Shown: piece by piece, positions 17,820 through 25,624 of the stretch
How the letters are laid out: each line of letters opens with the position of its first letter
Numbering within the stretch: the stretch's first letter is position 1
Assembly (NCBI GenBank): GCA_963766005.1
Contig: CAVXYG010000008.1
Coordinates: forward strand, 248,001 to 312,000
Source of the DNA: CAVXYG01 sp963766005
GTDB lineage: Bacteria; Actinomycetota; Actinomycetes; S36-B12; GCA-2699445
Direction: 5' to 3'
DNA length: 64,000 nt
Notes under the pieces: generated by a model
What the model was told of the DNA's origin: nothing
The model's input: the letters and a program-made list of their open reading frames with translations, nothing else
Databases searched by the model: none
Made by a program: the position numbers and the translations under genes

Positions 17820-18656
17820 ATGGGAATCCGCAAGTACCGGCCCACGACGCCGGGACGCCGGGGTGCCAGCGTCGCCGACTTCGTCGAGGTCACGCGCAGC
17901 GAGCCCGAGAAGGCGTTGGTGGAGCCGCTGCCGAAGAGGGGCGGCCGCAACAACGCCGGGCGCATCACGACGCGCCACCAAGGCGGTGGCCACAAGCGCG
18001 CCTACCGGGTCATCGACTTCCGGCGTGCGGACAAGGACGGCGTGCCCGCCAAGGTGGCGCACATCGAGTACGACCCGAACCGCACGGCCCGCATTGCGCT
18101 GCTGCACTTCGCCGACGGCGAGAAGCGCTACATCCTGGCGCCGACGAAGCTGCAGCAGGGCGCCCGCGTGGAGACCGGACCCGGTGCCGATATCAAGCCA
18201 GGCAACAACCTGCCGCTGCGCAACATCCCTGTCGGCACCGTGATCCATGCGGTTGAGCTGCGTCCCGGTGGGGGAGCCAAGATCGCCCGTTCGGCAGGGG
18301 CCAGCATCCAGCTCGTCGCCAAGGACGGTCCCTACGCCCAGTTGCGGATGCCCTCGGGCGAGATCCGCAACGTCGATGCCCGATGCCGCGCCACGGTCGG
18401 CGAGGTGGGCAACGCCGAGCAGTCGAACATCAACTGGGGCAAGGCCGGACGCATGCGCTGGAAGGGCAAGCGCCCCACGGTCCGCGGCGTCGTCATGAAC
18501 CCCGTCGATCACCCCCACGGTGGCGGCGAGGGGAAGACCTCGGGCGGTCGGCACCCGGTCAGCCCGACCGGCAAGCCTGAGGGCCGCACCCGTCGCAAGA
18601 ACAAGCCGAGCGACAAGTACATCGTCCGCCGCCGCAAGACCGGCAAGAAGCGCTGA
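17820..18656 (+). CDS. rplB: 50S ribosomal protein L2
   Basis: L2 is needed for subunit association and peptidyl transfer. The 278-aa protein begins MGIRKYRPTTPGRRGASV and has the signature VVMNPVDHPHGGGEGKT near residues 222-238, containing the conserved His of the family, and a basic C-terminus ending KTGKKR. Full length, with rpsS 14 bases downstream. Confidence 0.97.
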   Translation: MGIRKYRPTTPGRRGASVADFVEVTRSEPEKALVEPLPKRGGRNNAGRITTRHQGGGHKRAYRVIDFRRADKDGVPAKVAHIEYDPNRTARIALLHFADGEKRYILAPTKLQQGARVETGPGADIKPGNNLPLRNIPVGTVIHAVELRPGGGAKIARSAGASIQLVAKDGPYAQLRMPSGEIRNVDARCRATVGEVGNAEQSNINWGKAGRMRWKGKRPTVRGVVMNPVDHPHGGGEGKTSGGRHPVSPTGKPEGRTRRKNKPSDKYIVRRRKTGKKR

Positions 18657-18670
18657 GGGAAGTAGCGAGC

Positions 18671-18952
18671 ATGCCACGCAGTTTGAAGAAGGGGCCCTTC
18701 GTCGACGACCACCTTGCTAAGAAGGTGGCCGCCGCCAACGAAAAGGGCAGCAAGAACGTGATCAAGACCTGGTCGCGGCGCTCGATGATCACCCCCGACA
18801 TGCTCGGTCACACGATCGCGGTGCACGACGGCCGCAAGCATGTCCCGGTGTTCATCACCGAGAACATGGTGGGTCACAAGTTGGGCGAGTTTGCCCCGAC
18901 CCGCACGTTCCGCAGCCACGTCAGGGACGACCGGAAGGCGCGCCGGCGCTGA
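18671..18952 (+). CDS. rpsS: 30S ribosomal protein S19
   Basis: S19 binds the head of 16S rRNA with S13 and contacts the A-site finger of 23S rRNA. The 93-aa product MPRSLKKGPFVDDHL... carries the signature TIAVHDGRKHVPVFITENMV (residues about 54-73). Standard length; rplV starts after 37 bases. Confidence 0.96.
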   Translation: MPRSLKKGPFVDDHLAKKVAAANEKGSKNVIKTWSRRSMITPDMLGHTIAVHDGRKHVPVFITENMVGHKLGEFAPTRTFRSHVRDDRKARRR

Positions 18953-18989
18953 CGCGCGGGTGGCGAGCACGAGAGCAAGGGGAAACGTG

Positions 18990-19355
18990 ATGGAAGCCAG
19001 GGCCCAGGCACGCAACGTGCGGGTCTCGCCCATGAAGGCGCGCCGCGTGATCGACCTCATCCGCGGGATGGGGGCCGAGGACGCACTTGTCACGCTGCAG
19101 TTTGCGCCGCAGGCGGCCAGCGAACCGGTCGGCAAGGTGCTTGCCAGCGCCGTGGCGAACGCGGTGAACAACCACCAAATGCAGGCCGAGGAGCTCGTGA
19201 TCGCGGCCGCCTACGTGGATGAGGGGCCGACCATGAAGCGGATCCGGCCGCGGGCGCAGGGACGCGCCTACCGGGTGCGCAAGCGCACCAGCCACATCAC
19301 CGTCATCGTCTCCGACGACACTGCAACCCCGGCGACCGCCGGAAGGAAGGGTTGA
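18990..19355 (+). CDS. rplV: 50S ribosomal protein L22
   Basis: L22 spans the large subunit and its beta hairpin lines the exit tunnel near the macrolide site. The ATG at 18990 is chosen (a GTG immediately precedes it) with AAGGGGA upstream, giving 121 aa. The loop tip includes RIRPRAQGRAYRVRKRTSH, and I see no insertion like those of macrolide-resistant mutants. rpsC follows after 3 bases. Confidence 0.95.
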   Translation: MEARAQARNVRVSPMKARRVIDLIRGMGAEDALVTLQFAPQAASEPVGKVLASAVANAVNNHQMQAEELVIAAAYVDEGPTMKRIRPRAQGRAYRVRKRTSHITVIVSDDTATPATAGRKG

Positions 19356-19358
19356 GAC

Positions 19359-20135
19359 ATGGGGCAGAAGATCAACCCCAACGGCTTCCGGCTCGGCATC
19401 TCCAGGGACTTCAACACGCGCTGGTTCGCCGACACGACCAAGCCTGGCCTGCGCTATGCGGACTACGTGGCCGAGGATGTCGCCATCCGCCGGCTGATCG
19501 CCAGCAAGCTGGAGCGGGCCGGTGTCAGCCGCGTCGAGATCGAGCGGACGCGTGACCGTGTGCATGTGTATATCCACACCGCCCGGCCCGGCATCGTCAT
19601 CGGCCGCAAGGGCCAGGAGGCAGACAAGCTGCGCAGCGCGCTGGAGAAGCTCAGCGGCAAGCAGGTGCAGCTGAACATCCGCGAGGTTGCCAGGCCGGAG
19701 CTCGAGGCGGCACTGGTGGCACAGGGCGTGGCTGAGCAGTTGCAGGGACGGGTGGCGTTCCGGCGCGCGATGCGCAAGGCGCTGCAGTCCACGATGAAGG
19801 CCGGCGCCAAGGGCGCGCGGGTGCAGGTCTCCGGCCGGCTCGGCGGGGCCGAGATGAGCCGTACCGAGTTCTACCGCGAGGGCCAGGTGCCGCTGCACAC
19901 GCTGCGCGCGGACATCGACTACGGCTTCCGCGAGGCGAAGACCACCTTCGGCCGCATCGGTGTCAAGGTCTGGATCTACCGCGGCGAGGCACCGGCCACG
20001 AAGGCGGAGCGCGACCGCGCGGCTGCCGAGGCCGCACGAGCCCCCCGGGGCCGTCGTCCGCGCGCCGGACAGCGCGATGTCGAGCAGGCCGCCGCGCCTG
20101 CCGCTGCGCCGGCAGAGTCTGGAACGGAGGGTTAG
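19359..20135 (+). CDS. rpsC: 30S ribosomal protein S3
   Basis: S3 forms part of the mRNA entry tunnel and its helicase-like face. The 258-aa product starts MGQKINPNGFRLGISRDFNT. The KH domain with GIVIGRKGQEADKL lies near residues 73-86, followed by the S3 C-terminal domain. An Arg/Ala-rich tail from about residue 210 makes it longer than E. coli S3 (233 aa), as usual in actinobacteria. Confidence 0.97.
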   Translation: MGQKINPNGFRLGISRDFNTRWFADTTKPGLRYADYVAEDVAIRRLIASKLERAGVSRVEIERTRDRVHVYIHTARPGIVIGRKGQEADKLRSALEKLSGKQVQLNIREVARPELEAALVAQGVAEQLQGRVAFRRAMRKALQSTMKAGAKGARVQVSGRLGGAEMSRTEFYREGQVPLHTLRADIDYGFREAKTTFGRIGVKVWIYRGEAPATKAERDRAAAEAARAPRGRRPRAGQRDVEQAAAPAAAPAESGTEG

Positions 20136-20138
20136 TCG

Positions 20139-20561
20139 ATGCTGATCCCACGCAAGGTCAAGCACCGCAAGCAGCACCACCCGAAGCGCTCCGGTGCCGC
20201 CAAGGGCGGCACGAAGGTCTCCTTCGGGGAGTGGGGCCTGCAGGCGCTCGAGTCGGCGTACGTGACCAACCGGCAGATCGAGTCGGCCCGTATCGCCATC
20301 ACCAGGCGGGTGAAGCGCGGCGGCAAGGTGTGGATCAACATCTACCCCGACCGTCCGCTGACCAAGAAGCCGGCCGAGACCCGGATGGGGTCCGGCAAGG
20401 GATCCCCCGAGTGGTGGGTCGCGAACGTGAAGCCGGGCCGGGTGATGTTCGAACTGAGCTACCCGAACGAGGAAGTCGCCCGCGAGGCGCTCCAGCGGGC
20501 GGCGCACAAACTACCGATGAAGTGCCGGATCGTCCGGCGTGACGTGGCAGGGGATGTCTGA
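20139..20561 (+). CDS. rplP: 50S ribosomal protein L16
   Basis: L16 organizes the A-site region of the 50S subunit. The 140-aa protein MLIPRKVKHRKQHHPKRSG... has the conserved RIAITRRVKRGGKVWINIYPD-type core and the MGSGKGSPEWWVA motif near residues 81-93. The last base of its TGA is the first base of the rpmC ATG. Confidence 0.96.
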   Translation: MLIPRKVKHRKQHHPKRSGAAKGGTKVSFGEWGLQALESAYVTNRQIESARIAITRRVKRGGKVWINIYPDRPLTKKPAETRMGSGKGSPEWWVANVKPGRVMFELSYPNEEVAREALQRAAHKLPMKCRIVRRDVAGDV

Positions 20562-20803
20562 TGTCTGCGGGAACACAGGCCGAGGAGTTCCGGAAGCTGG
20601 CCGACGACCAGTTGTCGGCGCGGCTGCTGGATGCCAAGCAGGAGTTGTTCAACCTGCGCTTCCAGTCGGCGACCGGGCAGTTGGAGTCGCACGGCCGGCT
20701 GCGCGCCGTGAAGCGCGACATCGCCCGCATCTACACCGTGATGCGGGAGCGCGAACTGGGGATCACCCCGGTCGATGAGGAGTCCGCAGGCGGTGCGGCA
20801 TGA
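20561..20803 (+). CDS. rpmC: 50S ribosomal protein L29
   Basis: L29 is a small two-helix protein near the tunnel exit, where it contacts trigger factor and SRP. The 80-aa product contains KQELFNLRFQSATGQLE and IARIYTVMRERE typical of the family; 10-15 extra C-terminal residues (DEESAGGAA end) are an actinobacterial feature. It overlaps rplP by 1 base and rpsQ by 4. Confidence 0.94.
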   Translation: MSAGTQAEEFRKLADDQLSARLLDAKQELFNLRFQSATGQLESHGRLRAVKRDIARIYTVMRERELGITPVDEESAGGAA

Positions 20804-21081
20804 GCGAAGGCACACAGATGGTCGAAGGCACGCGCAACGACCGCAAGGTTCGCGAGGGCCTCGTGGTCAGTGACAAGATGGACAAGACGGTGGTGGTGGC
20901 GGTCGAGAACCGCTTCAAGCATCGTCTCTACGGCAAGGTTGTGCGACGCACCAGCCGGCTCAAGGCGCACGACGCGGAGAACGCGTGCGGCGTCGGCGAC
21001 CGGGTGTTGCTCATGGAAACCCGGCCCTCGAGCAAGACCAAGCGCTGGCGCGTGGTCGAGATCCTCGAGAAGGCCAAGTAG
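20800..21081 (+). CDS. rpsQ: 30S ribosomal protein S17
   Basis: S17 is a primary 16S rRNA binder of the OB fold. The 93-aa protein has a 15-residue N-terminal extension, then the normal core VVSDKMDKTVVVAVE and KTKRWRVVEILEKAK. ATG at 20800 overlaps the rpmC stop. A 106-base spacer separates it from rplN, the longest gap in the S10/spc cluster, and holds a short GTCCGGG/CCCGGAC hairpin (about 21115-21131). Confidence 0.95.
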   Translation: MSEGTQMVEGTRNDRKVREGLVVSDKMDKTVVVAVENRFKHRLYGKVVRRTSRLKAHDAENACGVGDRVLLMETRPSSKTKRWRVVEILEKAK

Positions 21082-21187
21082 TCAACCGCCGGCGGCCCAG
21101 GGCTACCGGCAGCGTCCGGGTTCCCGGACGAGGAGTTCGGCCAGGCTCGCGACAGCGAGAACCGGCACGACGATCAGGAGAAGGACA

Positions 21188-21556
21188 GTGATTCAGCAGG
21201 AGTCGCGACTTCGCGTCGCCGACAACACCGGTGCCAAGGAGCTCCTTGTCATCCGGGTACTCGGAGGGTCCGGCCGGCGCTACGCCGGTATCGGGGACAC
21301 CATCGTGTGCACGGTCAAGGACGCCATCCCCGGCGGCAACGTCAAGAAGGGCGACGTCGTCAAGGCGGTCGTGGTGCGCACCTCGAAGTCGCGGCGCCGG
21401 CCCGACGGGTCGTACATCCGCTTCGACGAGAACGCCGCCGTGGTCTTGAAGAACGACGGCGAGCCGCGTGGGACGCGCATCTTCGGCCCGGTGGGCCGCG
21501 AGCTGCGCGACAAGAAGTACATGAAGATCGTTTCGCTGGCTCCGGAGGTGCTGTGA
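21188..21556 (+). CDS. rplN: 50S ribosomal protein L14
   Basis: L14 forms an intersubunit bridge and is the docking site of the silencing factor RsfS. GTG at 21188 gives exactly 122 aa, the family length, starting (V)IQQESRLRVADNTGAKE; GAGAAGGAC precedes it. The signature VKDAIPGGNVKKGDVVKAVV is present. The stop overlaps the rplX start by one base. Confidence 0.97.
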   Translation: MIQQESRLRVADNTGAKELLVIRVLGGSGRRYAGIGDTIVCTVKDAIPGGNVKKGDVVKAVVVRTSKSRRRPDGSYIRFDENAAVVLKNDGEPRGTRIFGPVGRELRDKKYMKIVSLAPEVL

Positions 21557-21918
21557 TGCCGGGCATGCATATTCGCAAGGGCGACCAGGTCCAGGTGATC
21601 GCGGGCAAGGACCGCGGGCTCGTGGGCCGCGTCATCTCGGTGCTCCCTGAGGAGCAGCGGGTCATCGTGGAAGGCGTGAACCGCGTCAAGCGGCACACCC
21701 GGATCGGGGAGTCCAACCGCGGCGCGAAGACCGGTGGGATCGTCACCCAGGAGGCTCCGATCCACGTCTCCAACGTCATGGTGGTGGACCCGGAGGACAA
21801 GAAGGCCACCCGCGTCGGTTTCCGGCGCGAGGAGGTCACGAAGTCACGCCCCGACGGCTCCACGTACACGGCGACCCGCAGCGTGCGCATCTCGCGGCGC
21901 ACCGGGAAGGACATCTGA
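21556..21918 (+). CDS. rplX: 50S ribosomal protein L24
   Basis: L24 is one of two initiators of 50S assembly. From ATG 21556 the product is 120 aa: a KOW motif (IRKGDQVQVIAGKDRGLVGRV, about residues 6-26) followed by the L24 C-terminal domain. An ATG three codons later could also be used, but the first one overlaps the rplN stop and is preferred. The gene overlaps rplE by one base. Confidence 0.95.
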   Translation: MPGMHIRKGDQVQVIAGKDRGLVGRVISVLPEEQRVIVEGVNRVKRHTRIGESNRGAKTGGIVTQEAPIHVSNVMVVDPEDKKATRVGFRREEVTKSRPDGSTYTATRSVRISRRTGKDI

Positions 21919-22478
21919 TGACGACCGCACCCTCGATGCCGCGGCTGAAGCTGCGCTACCGCGAAGAGATCGTGCCCGCGCTGCGTGACGAGTTCGCCCT
22001 GGCCAACGTCATGCAGGTGCCCGGCGTCACCAAAGTTGTGGTGAACATGGGCGTGGGCGAGGCGGCACGGGATTCCAAGCTCATCGACGGAGCCATCCGC
22101 GACCTTGCCAGCATCACCGGACAGAAGCCGGCCGTGACCAAGGCGCGCAAGTCGATCGCCCAGTTCAAGCTGCGGGAGGGGCAGCCGATCGGTGCCCACA
22201 CCACGCTGCGCGGTGATCGGATGTGGGAGTTCCTCGACCGGCTGCTGTCGATCGCCCTGCCCCGTATCCGCGACTTCCGCGGATTGTCGCCGAGGCACTT
22301 CGACGGCAACGGCAACTACACCTTCGGCCTGAACGAACAGTCCATGTTCCACGAGATCGACCAGGACAAGATCGATCGCGTGCGAGGCATGGACATCACG
22401 ATCGTGACGACGGCGAAGAACGACGACGAGGGACGCGCGCTGCTTCGGCAGCTCGGCTTCCCGTTCAAGGAGATGTGA
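21918..22478 (+). CDS. rplE: 50S ribosomal protein L5
   Basis: L5 binds 5S rRNA and contacts the P-site tRNA. The 186-aa product has VTKVVVNMGVGEA and the family segment LREGQPIGAHTTLRGDRMWEF, ending GFPFKEM. Full length. The next gene, for S14, begins two bases after its stop. Confidence 0.97.
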   Translation: MTTAPSMPRLKLRYREEIVPALRDEFALANVMQVPGVTKVVVNMGVGEAARDSKLIDGAIRDLASITGQKPAVTKARKSIAQFKLREGQPIGAHTTLRGDRMWEFLDRLLSIALPRIRDFRGLSPRHFDGNGNYTFGLNEQSMFHEIDQDKIDRVRGMDITIVTTAKNDDEGRALLRQLGFPFKEM

Positions 22479-22479
22479 C

Positions 22480-22665
22480 GTGGCGAAGAAGGCGCTGATC
22501 GCCAAGGCGAACCGTAAGCCCAAGTACCCGGTCCGGGGTTATAGCCGTTGCTCACGGTGCGGGCGACCGCACTCGGTCTACCGCAAATTCGGCCTGTGCC
22601 GGGTGTGCCTGCGGGAGATGGCGCATCGCGGCGAACTGCCGGGCGTAACGAAGTCCAGTTGGTAG
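22480..22665 (+). CDS. rpsZ: 30S ribosomal protein S14, zinc-binding type
   Basis: This 61-aa S14 keeps the four Cys of the zinc-ribbon form (CSRC ... CRVC, residues 24, 27, 40, 43). Many actinobacteria also encode a longer zinc-free paralogue used in zinc starvation; none is in this window. GTG at 22480 fits the spacing to rplE. Confidence 0.96.
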   Translation: MAKKALIAKANRKPKYPVRGYSRCSRCGRPHSVYRKFGLCRVCLREMAHRGELPGVTKSSW

Positions 22666-22722
22666 CAATCGACGCCGCAGGTCCAAGGGGAAACCGCGGC
22701 GAGGAAGGCCGGTAACAGGGCC

Positions 22723-23121
22723 ATGACAATGACAGACCCGATCGCGGACATGTTGACGCGGATCCGGAACGCCAACTCGGCGTACCACGAGACCGTCGCC
22801 ATGCCGGCATCGAAGATCAAGGTGGGGATCGCTGAGATCCTCAAGCAAGAGGGGTACATCGCGGACCTCGCAGTCGAGGACGCAGAGGTCGGCAAGACGC
22901 TGACCCTGCGCTTGAAGTACGGGCCGCACCGGGAGCGCTCGATCGCCGGCATCCGCCGGATCAGCAAGCCCGGGCTGCGCGTCTACGCCAAGAGCACCGA
23001 GTTGCCGCGCGTGCTCGGCGGGCTCGGAGTCGCGATCATCTCTACGTCGTCCGGTCTGCTCACTGAGAAGCGGGCCGCCAAGCAGGGTGTGGGCGGGGAA
23101 GTCCTCGCCTACATCTGGTGA
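22723..23121 (+). CDS. rpsH: 30S ribosomal protein S8
   Basis: S8 organizes the central domain of 16S rRNA and, in E. coli, represses the spc operon. The 132-aa product starts MTMTDPIADMLTRIRNAN; a second in-frame ATG two codons on is possible. The conserved C-terminal STSSGLLTEKRAAKQGVGGEVLAYIW-type end is complete. It follows a 57-base spacer. Confidence 0.96.
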   Translation: MTMTDPIADMLTRIRNANSAYHETVAMPASKIKVGIAEILKQEGYIADLAVEDAEVGKTLTLRLKYGPHRERSIAGIRRISKPGLRVYAKSTELPRVLGGLGVAIISTSSGLLTEKRAAKQGVGGEVLAYIW

Positions 23122-23137
23122 GAGGGGGAGCAGCGAC

Positions 23138-23674
23138 ATGTCACGTATCGGACGGCTTCCCATCCCGCTGACAGCGGGTGTCAAGGTCGATATCACTGGC
23201 CAGCAGATCAACGTCTCGGGCCCGAAGGGCGCCCTGAGCCTCGAGGCACCCGAGCCCATCATGGTCGAGGTGGCCGACGAGCAGATCGTCGTCTCGCGAC
23301 CCAACGAGGAGCGCATGTCGCGTCAGCTGCACGGCCTGACGCGCAGCCTCATCAACAACATGGTCGTCGGGGTCACCGAGGGCTACAGCAAGACCATGGT
23401 GATCTCCGGCACCGGCTACCGCGTGACTGCCAAGGGGTCGAACCTGGAGTTCGCGCTCGGCTACAGCCACCCGGTCGTCGTGGAGGCCCCGCAGGGAATC
23501 TCCTTCCAGGTGGAATCGCCGACGAGGTTCAAGGTCACCGGGATCGACAAGCAGCTCGTCGGCGAGACGGCGGCCAAGATCCGGAAGCTGCGCAGGCCTG
23601 ACCCGTACAAGGGCAAGGGCGTGCGCTACGAGGGCGAAGTGATTCGCCGCAAGGCCGGAAAGGCAGGGAAGTAG
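23138..23674 (+). CDS. rplF: 50S ribosomal protein L6
   Basis: L6 lies beside the sarcin-ricin loop at the factor-binding site. ATG at 23138 with GGGGGAG upstream gives 178 aa beginning MSRIGRLPIPL, the standard start; the two L6 repeats and the signature RRPDPYKGKGVRYEGE near the C-terminus are present. Confidence 0.97.
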   Translation: MSRIGRLPIPLTAGVKVDITGQQINVSGPKGALSLEAPEPIMVEVADEQIVVSRPNEERMSRQLHGLTRSLINNMVVGVTEGYSKTMVISGTGYRVTAKGSNLEFALGYSHPVVVEAPQGISFQVESPTRFKVTGIDKQLVGETAAKIRKLRRPDPYKGKGVRYEGEVIRRKAGKAGK

Positions 23675-23676
23675 CC

Positions 23677-24057
23677 ATGGCGGTAGCCGTCAAGCTCTCA
23701 TCGAGCGGACGCACGCGGGTTGCGCGTCAGCGCAGGCACCAGCGCCTGCGCAAGCGGGTCGTGGGCACGGCGGCGCGCCCCCGCCTCGTGGTCAGCAGGT
23801 CAACGCGCCACATCGTCGCCCAGGTGATCGACGATTCGGTGGGTCGCACGCTGGTGTCGGCATCCACCATGGAGCCGGATCTGCGCTCGGCCAGTGGCGA
23901 CAAGTCGGCACGCGCCGCTGATGTGGGCACGCTCCTGGCGCAGCGGGCACAGAGTGCCGGCGTCGAAGCCGTCGTGTTTGACCGGGGCGGCAACCGGTAC
24001 GCCGGGCGCATCGCGGCACTTGCCGATGCGGCCCGCGAGGCCGGGCTGAAGTTCTGA
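23677..24057 (+). CDS. rplR: 50S ribosomal protein L18
   Basis: L18 binds 5S rRNA together with L5. The 126-aa product has a very basic N-terminus (RTRVARQRRHQRLRKRV) and the conserved C-terminal VVFDRGGNRYAGRIAALADAAREAGL-type core. It starts 3 bases after the rplF stop. Confidence 0.96.
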   Translation: MAVAVKLSSSGRTRVARQRRHQRLRKRVVGTAARPRLVVSRSTRHIVAQVIDDSVGRTLVSASTMEPDLRSASGDKSARAADVGTLLAQRAQSAGVEAVVFDRGGNRYAGRIAALADAAREAGLKF

Positions 24058-24077
24058 CAGAGCGGAGAGGAAAATCC

Positions 24078-24659
24078 ATGGCTGCACAGCAGCGACGGGG
24101 TGGCGGCGACCGGCAACGGAGGGACCGCACATCCCGCGAGGAGAAGAATCCGCTCTTGGAGCGGGTGGTGACCATCAACCGCGTCGCCAAGGTCGTCAAG
24201 GGCGGGCGCCGGTTCAGCTTCACGGCGCTCGTGGTTGTCGGTGACGGCGACGGCAAGGTGGGCGTGGGCTACGGCAAGGCCAAAGAAGTGCCTGCGGCGA
24301 TCGCCAAGGGTGTCGAAGAGGCGAAGAAGAGCATGTTCACGGTGCCGCGCATCGGAGCTACCATCCCGCACCCGGTGCAGGGTGAGGATGCGGCCGGGGT
24401 CGTGCTGCTGCGTCCGGCGTCGCCCGGTACCGGCGTCATCGCCGGGGGGCCGGTGCGCGCCGTGCTGGAGTGCGCCGGTATCGGCGACGTGCTCAGCAAG
24501 TCGCTCGGCTCGGACAACGCCATCAACATCGTGCACGCCACCGTGGCGGCGCTGCGGATGCTCGAACTGCCGGAACAGGTCGCGGCGCGCCGTGGGCTGC
24601 CTGTGGAGGACGTGGCACCGGCTGCGATGTTGCGGGCCCAGGCGGGGGCTGGTGCGTGA
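24078..24659 (+). CDS. rpsE: 30S ribosomal protein S5
   Basis: S5 lines the mRNA entry pore and affects fidelity (ram and spectinomycin sites). The 193-aa protein has a basic Gln/Arg N-terminus, the double-stranded-RNA-binding-like domain with VVKGGRRFSFTALVVVGDGDG, and GYGKAKEVPAAI. The spectinomycin loop (NRVAKVVKGGRR) is unaltered. The stop overlaps the rpmD start by one base. Confidence 0.97.
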   Translation: MAAQQRRGGGDRQRRDRTSREEKNPLLERVVTINRVAKVVKGGRRFSFTALVVVGDGDGKVGVGYGKAKEVPAAIAKGVEEAKKSMFTVPRIGATIPHPVQGEDAAGVVLLRPASPGTGVIAGGPVRAVLECAGIGDVLSKSLGSDNAINIVHATVAALRMLELPEQVAARRGLPVEDVAPAAMLRAQAGAGA

Positions 24660-24841
24660 TGGCGCAGTTGAAGGTCACCCAGACGCGCTCGGAAATCGGC
24701 GGTACCAAGTCGCAGCGCGAGTCGCTGCGGTCGTTGGGTCTGAAGCGCATCGGGCACACGGTCGTCAAGGACGATCGCCCGGAGATCCGCGGCATGATCA
24801 GCACCGTGCACCATCTGGTCGCGGTGGAGGAGGTGGATTGA
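24659..24841 (+). CDS. rpmD: 50S ribosomal protein L30
   Basis: A 60-aa L30 beginning MAQLKVTQTRSEIGGTKSQR and containing SLGLKRIGHTVVKDDRPEIR. Start is fixed by the one-base overlap with rpsE. The C-terminal VHHLVAVEEVD is standard. rplO begins 2 bases later. Confidence 0.95.
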   Translation: MAQLKVTQTRSEIGGTKSQRESLRSLGLKRIGHTVVKDDRPEIRGMISTVHHLVAVEEVD

Positions 24842-24842
24842 T

Positions 24843-25283
24843 ATGGCGCTGAAGGCACATCACCTGCGCCCCGCACCCGGCGCCAAGACTCCCAAGACGC
24901 GCGTTGGGCGCGGCGAGGGGTCCAAGGGCAAGACGGCCGGCCGCGGCACGAAGGGCACCAAGGCCCGGTACCAGGTGCCGGCCGGCTTCGAGGGCGGGCA
25001 GATGCCCTTGCACATGCGGATCCCGAAGTTGAAGGGGTTCAAGAACCCCGCCAGGGTGCAGTTCCAGGTCGTGAACACGGCTCGCCTCACGGAGTTGTTC
25101 CCCGCGGGCGGCGCGGTCGATGAGGCTGCCCTCGCGGCGGCTGGCGCAGTGCGCCCCGGACTGCCCGTCAAGGTGCTCGGCGACGGAGAGTTGACCGTGG
25201 CGCTGCAGCTCAGCGTCTCGGCAGCCTCCGCCTCGGCCAAGGCGAAGATCGAAGCTGCTGGCGGCTCGGTCACCCTGGTGTAG
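24843..25283 (+). CDS. rplO: 50S ribosomal protein L15
   Basis: L15 is a late-assembly protein with a long Gly/Arg-rich N-terminal arm (RVGRGEGSKGKTAGRGTKG) threaded into 23S rRNA, followed by a globular domain; 146 aa in total. It ends the S10/spc run of genes, and a 17-bp hairpin follows 16 bases after the stop, setting secY apart as its own unit here. Confidence 0.96.
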   Translation: MALKAHHLRPAPGAKTPKTRVGRGEGSKGKTAGRGTKGTKARYQVPAGFEGGQMPLHMRIPKLKGFKNPARVQFQVVNTARLTELFPAGGAVDEAALAAAGAVRPGLPVKVLGDGELTVALQLSVSAASASAKAKIEAAGGSVTLV

Positions 25284-25299
25284 CCACGGACAGCAAGGA

Positions 25300-25339
25300 C
25301 GCAGCGGCCCGGATCGGAACGTCGATCCGGGCCGCTGCG
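25300..25339 (+). terminator. Terminator-like hairpin between rplO and secY
   Basis: A perfect 17-bp stem (arms 25300-25316 and 25323-25339) with a 6-base loop. In many bacteria rplO and secY are cotranscribed, so a hairpin this strong suggests partial or full uncoupling in this organism. No T-run follows. Confidence 0.65.
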
Positions 25340-25624
25340 CTCTGCTGATCCGACCCCGCGGTGACGCTCGGAGCGTCGAGTCCACGCTTGTGTCTCCAGC
25401 CGCCACAGCACGCCGCGCGGGAGCGCCACCGGACGGCCTGCGCGCCATCAGATGGAGAGTTTCGGTCGACCGTCGGTCCGCCGATGACGCCGCCTTCCCG
25501 ACGACGTGCACGCGGGCGGCGCGAGTCGTCTCGGCACACTGCTAGCCTTGAGCGTCGTGCGGCGTACACAGGCCGCAACCCACGCCACTCCATGGCGTGG
25601 TGCACCCGACCGGGAGGGGTACCG
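25340..25624 (+). other. secY upstream region without a gene
   Basis: No gene is seen. A TAGCCT hexamer at 25543-25548 could be a -10 box but has no matching -35. An 8-bp hairpin with a 5-base loop (CCACGCCA/TGGCGTGG, 25580-25600) precedes the ribosome binding site GGGAGGGG (25611-25618). Confidence 0.4.
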